From positions 3,495,001-3,559,000 of the forward strand of contig NZ_JAUTBJ010000002.1 in assembly GCF_030819175.1 (NCBI RefSeq): a stretch of DNA of 64,000 bases, in the 5' to 3' direction. The position numbers were made by a program, and so were the translations under genes. How positions within the stretch are numbered: the stretch's first letter is position 1; every line of letters starts with the position of its first letter. The notes beneath the pieces were generated by a model, which worked only from the letters and a program-made list of their open reading frames with translations, was not told where the DNA came from and did not search any database. The DNA comes from Sphingomonas sp. SORGH_AS_0879. GTDB lineage: Bacteria > Pseudomonadota > Alphaproteobacteria > Sphingomonadales > Sphingomonadaceae. Of this stretch, positions 1 to 9,512 are shown piece by piece.

Positions 1-2501
1 CTGAACGGTCCGGTATATTGGGCGGGCGGGCCGCTCGATCGCGCCAGGCTGTTCGTCAGGTTCTGAACCGTCAGATCGACGCCCCACGCCTCGCCCTTGT
101 CCAGCGTGAACCGGCTCCCCACCAGGCCATAGCCGGGTATCGAATAGAAGAAGCTCGAAGCGCTGGGGAGCGCGGCGACGATGGAACTGCGATAGGACGC
201 ATTGAGATTGGCGCCGATCGTCCAACCGCTGTCTCGCAGGCTGGTTCGATAATCGATGAAACCGCTCAACGAATGCCGGGGCGTCGCCGGGAGTCGCGCA
301 CCCGCAGCACCACGGATGGCGACGATCGGCCTGCCGCCATATTGCGGCAGGTCGATGATCTCGAAAGACCGCGTGAGCCGCGCATCCGTATAGGCATAGC
401 CAGCCGATAAGGTGAGCGCGTCGCTCACCCGCGCCGTCCATTCGATCTCGCCCCCGCGACTGCGCGCCTCACTACCATTGAAGACCGCGGGAATCGCCGA
501 GGGCGTCAGCGCCTCGAATTGGAAAGCGGACCAATCGATCTGGAAAAGAGCCAGTGTGAAATCAACACGACGCCGCACCGAACCCTTGAATCCGATCTCG
601 TAATTCCTGGCGAAATCGGGCTCGAACGACTGGTAGGCCGGTAACGACGCGAAATTGCCGCTATTCGCCACCGTATTGGCTCCCCCGCGCCGGAAGCCCT
701 CCGAATAGGTCGCGTACACCCTTATGCTAGGGCTCGGTTCATAGGATGTGTTGAGCTTCTTGATCGCGCGGTGAAAGGACCGCGTCCGAGAGACGAAGCT
801 GCCGCCCCGTTGCTGGCCAGGTGAAAAGCCATCCCCGCAATATAGCCCGCATATGGGGTATTCCTGGCGATAGCTGTTGGCGAAGCGCTGCCAGAATACG
901 CGCGTACCGCCCGTGACCTGCCATTTGGGCGTAAGATGCGCGGTAACCTCGCCAAAAACCGCCTTGTCCTCAAACGTGATCCGCCGGTCCGCATGCCAGT
1001 TCAGGTCACCGGCTTCGGGGTTCGCATGGAAGCGGGTCGTGGCATTGGAAAATGCCAAGATTCCCGGGTTGGACTGATGGACGATGTCCCGCTGTCGGTC
1101 CTTGGAATAATAGACCCCGGCCACATAATCGATGATGTTCGAACCTTCGGAAGCCAATCGAAGCTCCTCGGTGAAGACCCGATTGCGGCGTTCGTTAAGG
1201 GTTGGGGCCATCAGCCGGGGATAATAATTGTAGAATGAGGCCAGCGGATAGCCGCCAGCCGGGTTCGAGACGTTCAGATAAAGATCCGTATTATTGGTCA
1301 GGAAATCCACTTGGTTGTCGGCATAGGTCGTGGTCGACGTGACCGTCGCGAAGCCAAGATCCATGCTGGCATCGAGGCTGACGAGATCGACATCACGATC
1401 ATTATATTGCCTGATGAAGCTCGTGCTGCGATACTTTCCTCCATCCGGCAGGAACGTCGCTCCATTGGGATAAAGCCCGCCCGCTGGAGTGGTCGTATCG
1501 CGGTTTCGCCCTCTGGAACCGGGAAAGTCGGCGACGCTGTAATCGACCGTCTGCCCCTGCCAGAACCTGTTGACAGACTGCGCATCGTCGACCGCCGTCC
1601 GTTCATGATGATAGGTCAGATCGACGATGGCGGCCTCGCTCGCCTCCCAGCGCAACGTGCCGCGCGCGAACCAGTTGGCGGAGCTGTTGGTATCTTCGCG
1701 GGGGGCGAGCACGAAACCGCTGGCGATATCCGACGCGACACGGCGGCTTGGAATGCCGAAGGGATCTTGGGTGTCCGTCGCGACCAGTCCCACGGCATCG
1801 ATGAAGCCCGCCAAGCGCTGGTATCCCCCGACGGCACGAAGCGTGATGGCGCCCGAAATCGGAAGATTGAAAACGGCGCCGAGGTCGTAATTGGGCGAAC
1901 CCGCACGCTCGCTCCAGCCGAAGCCCGAACGCGCCTCGGCGAGAAATTGCCCAGATTGCGGCTTCTTCGGGATGAATCGCAATGTGCCGCCGACCGAGCC
2001 GGAACCGTAGAGCGTACCCTGCGGGCCACGCAGCACCTCGACGCGCTCGATGTCGTTCATCGTGAGTGCGAAGAAGACAGGAACATTGCCGAAATAGGTC
2101 AACACAGGCGACACGGTCTGCGTCGTCCCGCCCGTGCCGATCCGGCTCTGGGACTGGGCATTCAGACCCCGCATGACGACGTTGTTGCCGCTGCCGTATA
2201 GCGCTGGCCCCTGATCGTTCTGGACCAGTCCGGGAACGAGCCGGATGACGTCGTTGACGGAAGACGCACCCGTCCTCGACAATGTGTCTGCGCTCAATGC
2301 GGTGATGTTGTACGGTACATCGAGAACAGTTTGCGACCGCCGCCCCGCCGTGACGACAATCTCTTCGGATGGCCCCTCCTCTTCCTCGTGCACCGAAACG
2401 ACCGCGACTTGCGCCACCGCAGGGTCGGTTCCCAACGACATGATCGCTGTCGCACACAAAAACCCGAGTTTGCCCGAAACCCGATCACTCCCACGACGCA
2501 T
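1..2501 (-). CDS. TonB-dependent receptor, truncated by the window edge
   Basis: Outer-membrane receptor expected to import a ligand with TonB energy; the ligand is unknown. The frame is open from an ATG at 2501 down to base 3, so about 833 residues are visible and only the last C-terminal strands are missing. The first ~30 residues form a signal peptide ending near AVAQ. A TonB-box-like EEIVVTAGRR follows, then a plug domain with VPYNITALSADTL, a GLNAQSQSRIG stretch and VEVLRGPQGTLYGSGSVGG, and then the beta-barrel with repeated YATYSEGFRRGGANT-type strands. The start has a strong GGGGGGAAG ribosome site. The gene lies downstream of the amine dehydrogenase on the same strand but 350 bp away, so it probably has its own promoter. 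Family certain, substrate not predictable. Confidence 0.9.
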   Translation of the reverse strand, partial: MRRGSDRVSGKLGFLCATAIMSLGTDPAVAQVAVVSVHEEEEGPSEEIVVTAGRRSQTVLDVPYNITALSADTLSRTGASSVNDVIRLVPGLVQNDQGPALYGSGNNVVMRGLNAQSQSRIGTGGTTQTVSPVLTYFGNVPVFFALTMNDIERVEVLRGPQGTLYGSGSVGGTLRFIPKKPQSGQFLAEARSGFGWSERAGSPNYDLGAVFNLPISGAITLRAVGGYQRLAGFIDAVGLVATDTQDPFGIPSRRVASDIASGFVLAPREDTNSSANWFARGTLRWEASEAAIVDLTYHHERTAVDDAQSVNRFWQGQTVDYSVADFPGSRGRNRDTTTPAGGLYPNGATFLPDGGKYRSTSFIRQYNDRDVDLVSLDASMDLGFATVTSTTTYADNQVDFLTNNTDLYLNVSNPAGGYPLASFYNYYPRLMAPTLNERRNRVFTEELRLASEGSNIIDYVAGVYYSKDRQRDIVHQSNPGILAFSNATTRFHANPEAGDLNWHADRRITFEDKAVFGEVTAHLTPKWQVTGGTRVFWQRFANSYRQEYPICGLYCGDGFSPGQQRGGSFVSRTRSFHRAIKKLNTSYEPSPSIRVYATYSEGFRRGGANTVANSGNFASLPAYQSFEPDFARNYEIGFKGSVRRRVDFTLALFQIDWSAFQFEALTPSAIPAVFNGSEARSRGGEIEWTARVSDALTLSAGYAYTDARLTRSFEIIDLPQYGGRPIVAIRGAAGARLPATPRHSLSGFIDYRTSLRDSGWTIGANLNASYRSSIVAALPSASSFFYSIPGYGLVGSRFTLDKGEAWGVDLTVQNLTNSLARSSGPPAQYTGPF

Positions 2502-2851
2502 GCACTTCCCCCCAAGCTTTGCGTCCAGACGAACGGGAGGTCCACCGCCCGCTCACCACTTCAATCGGGCAAGGGATTAATCGGCCACCCTAAAACGTAA
2601 AATCGAAAAATCCGAACCAATGCGTAGATTAAACCTAACGCTTCGGGAGAACGTCGCCATTTCGTATCACATCAGTGCACAGCCTCCATATGCAACATCT
2701 CTTCCTTATTTTGCGTGGTTTAGCTGACAGCATTGATACCGGGAGGATCGTCTTCCCACCACGACAATATCTATTCTTCAAAACGTGTTAGCGACAGACG
2801 ACTCCGGTTTATGGATCTCGGCCCAGCAATCAAATCGTCTTTCGCGCGACG
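2502..2851. other. Intergenic region between amine dehydrogenase and TonB receptor
   Basis: 350 bp with no credible gene; the short frames here have no recognisable product. It is clearly more AT-rich than the flanking genes and should hold the promoter of the leftward TonB receptor. I saw no terminator hairpin with a T-tract and no convincing operator. Confidence 0.5.
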
Positions 2852-4943
2852 TCAGCCCGCACCCGATACCCCCATCAGTTCGGTGATCTCACGCCGAAAC
2901 GGGATAGTGTCTTCAGCGACCGGTGGCGCATCCAGTTCCTCGGCGAAACGGCGGCCCGCATAGGTCGCATGGGCGATCGTCGCGGGTGCCAGAGCGTCGC
3001 CGATCACCGTCACCGCCTCGATCCCGGCATCCGCCCATTCGATCTCGCGAGCTTTCAGGTCGAATGCCAATCCATCCTCAGGCAGACGCGCCGTCACCAG
3101 GACGACGGCATCCACCTCGATCAGGGTCTCACGCCCGGTAAACACGCATTTCAGGACGGCACGCCCCGTCTCGATGCGCTCGAGCGCTAGGAAGGTGCGG
3201 ATGGCGATCCCCTTCTCCAGCATCCGCTTTTGAATGAAATGCTGCTCCAGCGTGTTGCGCGTCCAGGTGGACGCCTCCGAGGCGGGCGTGACGTAGATCG
3301 TCTCGTAGCCCTCATCGGCCAGCCGCTCGGCGACGACGCCGCCCATATAATAATGGTCGTCGTCCCAGACGAGCACGCGCTTGCCCGCCGGCAACCGCCC
3401 TGCCAGCATGTCGGTCGCGGACAGGACCTCCATCGCCTCGTCGATCGCGATCAGCCGGGTATGAACATGGCCCACGCCATCGCGCCGCCACGTCGAGCCG
3501 GTTGCCATCACGATCCGGGGAATGCCGAGCGCCAGAATATGGTCGGCATCCAACCGGCTGTCGAAAAAGACCTCGACGTTCGGCAATTTGCGGATCTGGA
3601 GCTCCCGATGGTCCCGTACCCGGCGCCACGCCGCAAGGCCCGGCATGCGCGCCTCGAGGGTCACGCGCCCCCCAAGCTCCTTGCCCGCCTCGGCCAGCAT
3701 GACGTCATAGCCGCGCTTTCCCAGAGCCTGCGCCGCCTCCATGCCCGCAGGTCCCGCGCCGACGATCAGCACGGGCTTGTCCGTGGTCCTCGGCCGGATC
3801 GTCTCGGGGTGCCAGCCCTTGCGCCATTCCTCACCCATGGTCGGGTTCTGGGTGCACCGCAACGGCGACTGGGTGAAATCGCCCGACACGCAGATGTTAC
3901 AGCCGATACACTCCCGAATATCATCGAGCCGACCGTCGCGCACCTTGTTGGGCAGGAACGGATCAGCGATCGAGGGCCGCGCCGCCCCGATCAGGTCGAG
4001 CACGCCCTGGCGCACAAGGCTCGCCATGCGGTCGACCGAGGTGTAGCGGCCGACCCCGACGACCGGCTTATCCGTCAGTCGCTTGATCCCGGAAATGAAC
4101 GGCTCGGAATAGCCCTCCTGCGCGAAACGCGAGGTCGCGCTGTCATTCTCCCATCCCGCAAGCGTGACATCCCACAGATCGGGAAGGTCGCCGAGCAGGC
4201 CGATCATGTCCTCGACCTCCTCCTTGTAGAGGCCTTGCTCGCCGATCAGTTCGTCCACCGAAATACGGATCGGGATCGCGCAGCTATCTCCGACGGCCGC
4301 CTTGGTGTCCTCGGTGATCTCGCGCAGCAGGCGGACCCGGTTCTCCAGGCTGCCGCCATATTCGTCGACGCGATCATTGTACCGGCGCGAAAGGAAATGA
4401 TGGAGGAACCCCAGGGCATGGGCGGCATAGACATAGATGAGGTCGAACCCCGCCCGTCGCGCACGCCGAACGGCGTCCAGATGCCAGCGCCGGATATTGG
4501 CGATATCCGCTCTTGTCCATCCGGCGGGCCTGTACCGGGTCGTAGGTGAAGGTCGCCACCGGCAAGGGTGACGGCGCCATCGGCACCTCGCGCGAGTAGA
4601 GATTGGGGCCGTTGAGACCGTTATAGGCCAGTTCTATCCCCGCCAACGCACCATGTTCGTGGATCTTCTCCGCCATACGCGCAAGGGCAGGAATGTCGCG
4701 ATCGTCCCAAAGGCGCAGTTCGATAAAGGGCGTGATATCCGACGAATAATGAAGTTCGACCTGCTCGGTACAGACGACCGCCCATCCCCCCTCGGCCTTG
4801 ATACCCCGCATCGCCGCCAGCGCGGTCGGATCACGATATCCCATGCCGTTGCAATGCGGCACCTGGTAAAAGCGATTGCGCGCCGTCACCGGCCCGATAT
4901 CGATCGGCTCGAACAGAATATCGTGGTGCGGCTCACATGGCAT
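2852..4943 (-). pseudogene. Trimethylamine/dimethylamine/histamine dehydrogenase family oxidoreductase, one frameshift
   Basis: Full-length member of the TMADH/DMADH family (old-yellow-enzyme barrel, 4Fe-4S cluster, ADP-binding domains), which oxidatively demethylates or deaminates amines. Reconstructed length is about 696 residues, near the family norm of ~700-730. The N-terminus HDILFEPIDIGP and FYQVPHC carry the Cys that binds FMN covalently in this family. CIGCNIC plus a later Cys in PLRC match the cluster ligands, and VLIVGAGPAGMEAAQALG is a dinucleotide fold. Two positions that form the aromatic methylamine pocket of TMADH appear to be Gln (CTEQVE) and non-aromatic (CVSGDF), which favours DMADH- or histamine-dehydrogenase-like specificity; this comparison is from memory. 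The frame shifts by +1 at about 4507-4508 (minus-strand AGCGGATATC): removing one base restores MDKSDIANIRRW. A TTG at 4949 is an alternative start. It lies 15 bp after the permease, so the two form an operon. Confidence 0.85.
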
Positions 4944-4958
4944 TCGCAACTATTCCCC

Positions 4959-6443
4959 TCAAATCGTCACGCTCGAACGACGCCCGCCCAAAAGCGAGAT
5001 GCGCATATTGTTCATATAGCCAAGCAGAGCGATCACGATGAGCAGAGCCAATGTTCCCAAGGTAAAGACCTCGAAACGAAGCCGTGAAACGCCCCAGTTT
5101 TCTTCAAAGGCATATTGAAAGCCCAGGATATACTCCAGCGAACCGGGAAGTATGGCGCTCCAGGACCCCAGTATCGCCCAGAACATCGCCAGCGCCGCTG
5201 CAACGCCCATACCTGCAAGGCCCCCTGGTACGGCGTAGGGCCGCGCTACCCGAGGGTAGCGCAAGCGCAACCTGACGGCGGCCGGAAAAACGAACAGCAA
5301 CGTCAGCAAGAAGGTGGATGTCGCGATCGACAGGACGACCTTGAACGTCGCTTCGCTATCCCCCTGGGAGAAGATCGTCCCTGCGGCCATGAAGAGCAGC
5401 GCGACGACAGTGCCCAAGCCACTCACGCGAAGCGGCACCCCGGTGCGTCGCTCGACCTTTCCGAAAGCGGAGAAGAAGGCACCATCTGCGGCCGCCACGG
5501 CGAGGGTCCGGTTGGCTGCGGTAGCCCATGCCGCTCCCGTGATCATCAGACACGCGATGAATGCGATCACCGCCCCACCGAGCAGGATCGGCGCGAACCG
5601 CCCATAAACACCCAGGACCATCGCCACGGCGGACATGAACCCCGAGATGCCGGTGATGGAAGCCGGGGGAAGCACCAGAAAGAGCGACAGCATCGGCAGC
5701 GCATAGGCGAGCACACCGATGACGCCGCTCAGCCCCACCCCGCGGGGAATGTCACGTTGCGGATTGCGCAGGCCGCCGCCTGCCTGGCTTGGCACCTCGA
5801 AGCCCGACAAGGAGAAGACCAGCAACGGCGCGAGCCCGAGAAAGCCCATCATCGTCGGCGTCATCGCGTTAACCCCGGCACCACGGAAACCCGACAGCGC
5901 ACCATAGATCAACGTGGATGAAATGAACGCGGCCGTCAGCACAAGCTTAAGGCATGCGCCGATCCTGAATAGTATGATCGACCGCTCCAGCGGGAGCACC
6001 GTGATGATAAAGGTCACCAGCACGAATATCGTCTTGAACCCCAGATCTCCCAACGATCCGGGGGTGACGGGATGAATATAGCCGTTCCATGCCTCCACGC
6101 TGAGAAACGCGAGGGACCCGCCAATCCAGATCGGGTTGATCGACCAATATAGCATCGTAGCCAGACAGGCCGGCAGCCGGCCGAATGCCAGTTTCACCCA
6201 GATGTACAGGCCACCCTCGCCGGGAAATGCGCTCCCCAGTTCCGCCGTGATAAGACCATAAGGTACCATCCAGAGAACGGCCATCACGATCAGCATCGTA
6301 AAGGTCTGTCCTCCGAAGGTCGAAATCTGGCCGACCATGTCCAGGCTGATCAGCGCAGCCAGGATCATGAACGGCACATCCAACCGCTTCAGCGGACCGA
6401 GCGGCAGCCCTGCCGGGCCATCCCGCTTCGCTCCGCCGTCCAT
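4959..6443 (-). CDS. APC-superfamily amino acid/polyamine permease
   Basis: Cytoplasmic-membrane transporter of about 494 residues with roughly 12 to 14 hydrophobic segments. The N-terminal half shows the APC pattern: GQISTFGGQTF in the first helices, ITAELGSAFPGEGGLYIWVK, and later SLSGFEVPSQAGGGLRNPQRD, a common APC signature between helices 6 and 7. The C-terminal arm ends SLLGGRRSSVTI. I prefer the start at 6443 because an AGGAAG ribosome site sits 5 bases upstream; an in-frame ATG at 6473 would add ten residues. It lies directly upstream of the amine dehydrogenase, so it most likely imports that enzyme's amine substrate. The LysR gene is divergent from it. The exact substrate cannot be read from the sequence. 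Confidence 0.85.
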   Translation of the reverse strand: MDGGAKRDGPAGLPLGPLKRLDVPFMILAALISLDMVGQISTFGGQTFTMLIVMAVLWMVPYGLITAELGSAFPGEGGLYIWVKLAFGRLPACLATMLYWSINPIWIGGSLAFLSVEAWNGYIHPVTPGSLGDLGFKTIFVLVTFIITVLPLERSIILFRIGACLKLVLTAAFISSTLIYGALSGFRGAGVNAMTPTMMGFLGLAPLLVFSLSGFEVPSQAGGGLRNPQRDIPRGVGLSGVIGVLAYALPMLSLFLVLPPASITGISGFMSAVAMVLGVYGRFAPILLGGAVIAFIACLMITGAAWATAANRTLAVAAADGAFFSAFGKVERRTGVPLRVSGLGTVVALLFMAAGTIFSQGDSEATFKVVLSIATSTFLLTLLFVFPAAVRLRLRYPRVARPYAVPGGLAGMGVAAALAMFWAILGSWSAILPGSLEYILGFQYAFEENWGVSRLRFEVFTLGTLALLIVIALLGYMNNMRISLLGGRRSSVTI

Positions 6444-6769
6444 CACCCCTTCCTCACGCTCCCCAAGCGTCATCGTCTGCCGATCCCATCATCCATGAGC
6501 TCAACCCTCGGGACCGCCCTCGATCGATTGTCGTGGCCGATCTGGCCTTTCACTGTGCCTCACGCGCTCCAGCCTGGCTTGATCCCGTTGGGGAATAAGG
6601 GCTTAGCCGCGGCGGAAATTTAACCTTTCCACCTGATATTTTTATAATCTATATCAGCATTATAGGAGCAGCAATACGTCAAAAATAAACCTTGTTTACC
6701 ATATGAGTTAACGCCGATTACTGGCCGATAGCGCTCGCACAGTCTCTGAAACGTACAAAGAAGGACTTC
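6444..6769. other. Divergent intergenic region, permease / LysR gene
   Basis: 326 bp without a gene, between the leftward permease operon and the rightward LysR gene. The part next to the LysR gene (about 6615-6720) is strongly AT-rich and contains the T-N11-A dyad at 6633-6657, which is listed separately. Both promoters must lie here. Confidence 0.6.
6633..6657. promoter_or_regulatory. Perfect T-N11-A dyad, probable LysR binding site
   Basis: CTGATAT at 6633-6639 and ATATCAG at 6651-6657 are perfect inverted repeats separated by exactly 11 bases. This is the classic LysR-type box (T-N11-A within a dyad). It lies 112 bp before the LysR start and about 190 bp before the permease start, a normal place for control of a divergent pair. 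Confidence 0.75.
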
Positions 6770-7690
6770 ATGCGCTTCACTCTCAAGCAGCTCAGCTATT
6801 TCATTGCGGCTGGGGAAGCTCGCAGCATCACGCTGGCCTCGGAGCGGGTACACATTTCCCCGCCCTCCATCTCCTCTGCAATATCCCAACTCGAGAGCGA
6901 ATTCGGCGTCCAGCTCTTCTTCCGCCATCATGCACAGGGCATGTCGCTGACCCCGGCCGGTGAGCGCTTTTTGATCGCAGCGCGTGACCTATTGGGTCAC
7001 GCCCAGCGCCTCCATGATCTGGCCCATGACATTACCTCCAGCGTGGCAGGCCCATTGCGGGTAGGAACGTTTCGCACCTTCGCTCCGCTTATCATGCCCG
7101 CCTTGTTCAAGGATTTCCTCGACCAGCATCCGCAGGTCCAGATGCAGTTTTTCGAGGACGACGAGTTCGAGCTGGTATCGAAGGTTCGCAGGGCCGAGCT
7201 CGACATTGCCATCACCTATGAGCAGGAAGGTATCGATCTTCAATTCGAGCGCCTGGCCTTGTTGCCGACCTATCTGCTCCTGTCCGCGAGCCACCCGATG
7301 GCGACCAGCGAGAGCCTCAGCCTGGCGGAGCTGGCCGACCAGCCCTTCGTCCTGCTCGATCTGCCGGTCAGCCGCGAATATTTTCAGTCGCTGTTCGACC
7401 GGCTGGGACTTCGGATGAATGTCATCGCGCGCAGCGCGCAACCCGAAACGGTGCGAAGCTTCGTGGCGAGCGGCCTCGGCTTCTCCTTGCTGACCTCACG
7501 CCCGGCCTCGCGGATCGCCGCGAACGGCGGCAAACTCGCTTATATTCCTATGAGCGATGATACCCCCCCGATGAAACTGGGTCTCGTGACCGCCAAGAAT
7601 ATCCGCAAAACACGCGCGATACTGGCCTTCGAGGACCATTGCCGCAGGCGGATCAGCACCAATGATATTCCCGGTATGGCCCCGCTTTGA
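6770..7690 (+). CDS. LysR-family transcriptional regulator
   Basis: 306-residue LysR-type activator/repressor. Residues 1-60 form the winged helix-turn-helix (FTLKQLSYFIAAGEA, then SISSAISQLESEFGVQLFFR and LTPAGERFL). From about residue 90 a periplasmic-binding-like effector domain starts with GPLRVGTFRTFAPLIMP and continues through LDIAITYEQEG and SGLGFSLLTSRPA. Divergent transcription from the permease/amine dehydrogenase operon and the dyad between them indicate that it controls that operon, with the amine or a breakdown product as likely effector. The start ATG follows an AAAGAAGG ribosome site. Family assignment is firm; effector is inference. Confidence 0.92.
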   Translation: MRFTLKQLSYFIAAGEARSITLASERVHISPPSISSAISQLESEFGVQLFFRHHAQGMSLTPAGERFLIAARDLLGHAQRLHDLAHDITSSVAGPLRVGTFRTFAPLIMPALFKDFLDQHPQVQMQFFEDDEFELVSKVRRAELDIAITYEQEGIDLQFERLALLPTYLLLSASHPMATSESLSLAELADQPFVLLDLPVSREYFQSLFDRLGLRMNVIARSAQPETVRSFVASGLGFSLLTSRPASRIAANGGKLAYIPMSDDTPPMKLGLVTAKNIRKTRAILAFEDHCRRRISTNDIPGMAPL

Positions 7691-7749
7691 GGCGGATCGA
7701 CATTCACCCTGCACCACCTTCTTTTCTCCGCTGACAGGGCAGAAATAGA

Positions 7750-9306
7750 ATGCGCTCCCGCCAGGCAGGACACCAGTTCGTGGCCCCATCCGACCCACTC
7801 GATCCGATCGTCGCGCGCTGCCGGGCCGCGCCCGACGCCCCGCATCTCTGGGTCCAGCTTCTGGACGTCGCGCTGTCCGTGGGCAATTTGCGCGTGGCGT
7901 GTGCGGCGTCCGATCATCTGCGCGACCTGGCCGTTTCGGATTGGCGGATCGAATTGAAACGCGCGATGCTTCTCGCCCTGATGGGACAACGGCGGCCCGC
8001 GCTGGATCAGGTCGCCCACGCGCTCGACCTGGCACAGTCATCGTTCGACGACCATGCGACGTTGGGGCTCATCTATAGCTATTGCAACGAAGCCGCCTTG
8101 GCCGAACCGGCTTTCCGACAGGCCCTGACGGAAAATCCCGCCAGTCCGACCCTGTGCTACAATCTGGCGGTGACTTTGCGCATGACGGGCAAATTCCCGG
8201 AGGCGCTGGCGTTATGCGCGACGCTCTTGCGCGCCCGCCCCGACCATGTCGACGCCCTGAGCCTACAGTCCGAACTCCGCCGCCAAACCGAAGACGACAA
8301 TCATGTCGCCACCTTGCAGGCGCAACTGGACGGCGGCGACCTCAGCCACCGGGATCAGATACGGCTCCGATTTGCACTCGCAAAGGAACTGGAGGACCTC
8401 AAACAGGCCGACGCCGCATTGGAACAAGTGAATCTGGGCTGCGAACTGCAACGTCGTGTCATCGCCTATACCGTCGAGGATGATCTGGAGACGCTCGATC
8501 TCATCCGCCGATCGCATGATGCAAGGGGCCTTGCGAGCATGGCCAACGGCCGGACCACCGCCGCCCCCATTTTTCTGGTCGGCCTCCCGCGAACCGGCAC
8601 GACGCTTCTGGAGCGCATGCTCACCATGCATTCCTCGATCGGCACCGTCGGAGAGACCAACGCCTTTGCGCTCGAACTCATGGCTGAGGCCGGTCGCAAA
8701 GGCCGACGGCTCGACAAGAAGACGCTGGTGGAAGAGTCCCTTACTCTTTCCCCCGATAGCCTGGCCGACGCCTATCAGCACGCCGTGGGAGCCGATCTCC
8801 ACCCTGGTCTCAGGCTTATCGACAAGATGCCCCTGAATTACCTCTATCTCGGGCTGATTGCGCGGGCGATGCCCCAGGCCACGCTGGTGTTCATGGATCG
8901 CAGTCCGATGGATTCGATCTACGCCATGTACAAATCCTTGTTCGCCAACGCCTATCCCTTCTCCTATCAACTGGAAGAGCTCGCTCGCTACTATGTGCAC
9001 TGGCGTGCTCTGATGACGCATTGGCGCGACACGCTTGGCGATCGCCTTCTGATCGTCCGCTACGAGGATCTCATTTCGCGACCCGAACCGGTCCTCCGCA
9101 AGGCGCTGGCACATTGCCGACTGGCCTTTGACGAGCGCTGCCTGAACTTCACCCGAAACCCGATCGCGTCGCAAACCCTCAGTGCCGTGCAAGTGCGCCA
9201 ACCACTGCATCGGGAATCCATCGGGCGCTGGCGGCAACATGCTGTTCACTTGCAGCCTGCCGTCGCGATTTTGACCGAGGCGGGCATACCGCTCGAATGG
9301 GGTTAG
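7750..9306 (+). CDS. TPR-containing sulfotransferase family protein
   Basis: 518-residue cytoplasmic protein with two parts. Residues ~40-200 are helical TPR-like repeats (LMGQRRPALDQVAHALDLAQ, EPAFRQALTENPASPTLCYN, FPEALALCATLLRARPDHVD). From about residue 275 a sulfotransferase domain begins with the PAPS 5'-phosphosulfate loop GLPRTGTTLLERML at residue 278. It continues with IDKMPLNYLYLGLIARAMPQ and the MDRSPMDSIYAMYK stretch that normally holds the 3'-phosphate-binding Arg/Ser, and ends with RYEDLISRPEPVL. Such proteins transfer sulfate from PAPS to an acceptor that is usually unknown. It starts 59 bp after the LysR gene on the same strand and precedes a P450 gene, so a small secondary-metabolite or lipid-modification function is possible but unproven. 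Confidence 0.85.
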   Translation: MRSRQAGHQFVAPSDPLDPIVARCRAAPDAPHLWVQLLDVALSVGNLRVACAASDHLRDLAVSDWRIELKRAMLLALMGQRRPALDQVAHALDLAQSSFDDHATLGLIYSYCNEAALAEPAFRQALTENPASPTLCYNLAVTLRMTGKFPEALALCATLLRARPDHVDALSLQSELRRQTEDDNHVATLQAQLDGGDLSHRDQIRLRFALAKELEDLKQADAALEQVNLGCELQRRVIAYTVEDDLETLDLIRRSHDARGLASMANGRTTAAPIFLVGLPRTGTTLLERMLTMHSSIGTVGETNAFALELMAEAGRKGRRLDKKTLVEESLTLSPDSLADAYQHAVGADLHPGLRLIDKMPLNYLYLGLIARAMPQATLVFMDRSPMDSIYAMYKSLFANAYPFSYQLEELARYYVHWRALMTHWRDTLGDRLLIVRYEDLISRPEPVLRKALAHCRLAFDERCLNFTRNPIASQTLSAVQVRQPLHRESIGRWRQHAVHLQPAVAILTEAGIPLEWG

Positions 9307-9512
9307 GTCTGCTACCCGCGATCGCGGGGTTCCGCGCCAGTTCACCGACTGCCCCTTTTTCGAACCGAGGGGTATGATCTTGCGGAGGCCATGGGCAACC
9401 GCTTTGGAAATCTCAAAGCCTTCGTTTTGAACTTCAGAATTCTCAACGCCGCTCGGCATCGACTATGAAAATGCCATCAGGATCAATGACGCTGACGGGG
9501 GGGGCGTTACCG

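Noticed and set aside
1311..2201. Long plus-strand frame opposite the first TonB receptor
   Set aside because: No family features, and the minus strand encodes an uninterrupted receptor through the same bases.
9315..9328. CCCGCGATCGCGGG palindrome after the sulfotransferase gene
   Set aside because: No T-tract and only a 14-bp self-complementary run; not enough to call a terminator or operator.
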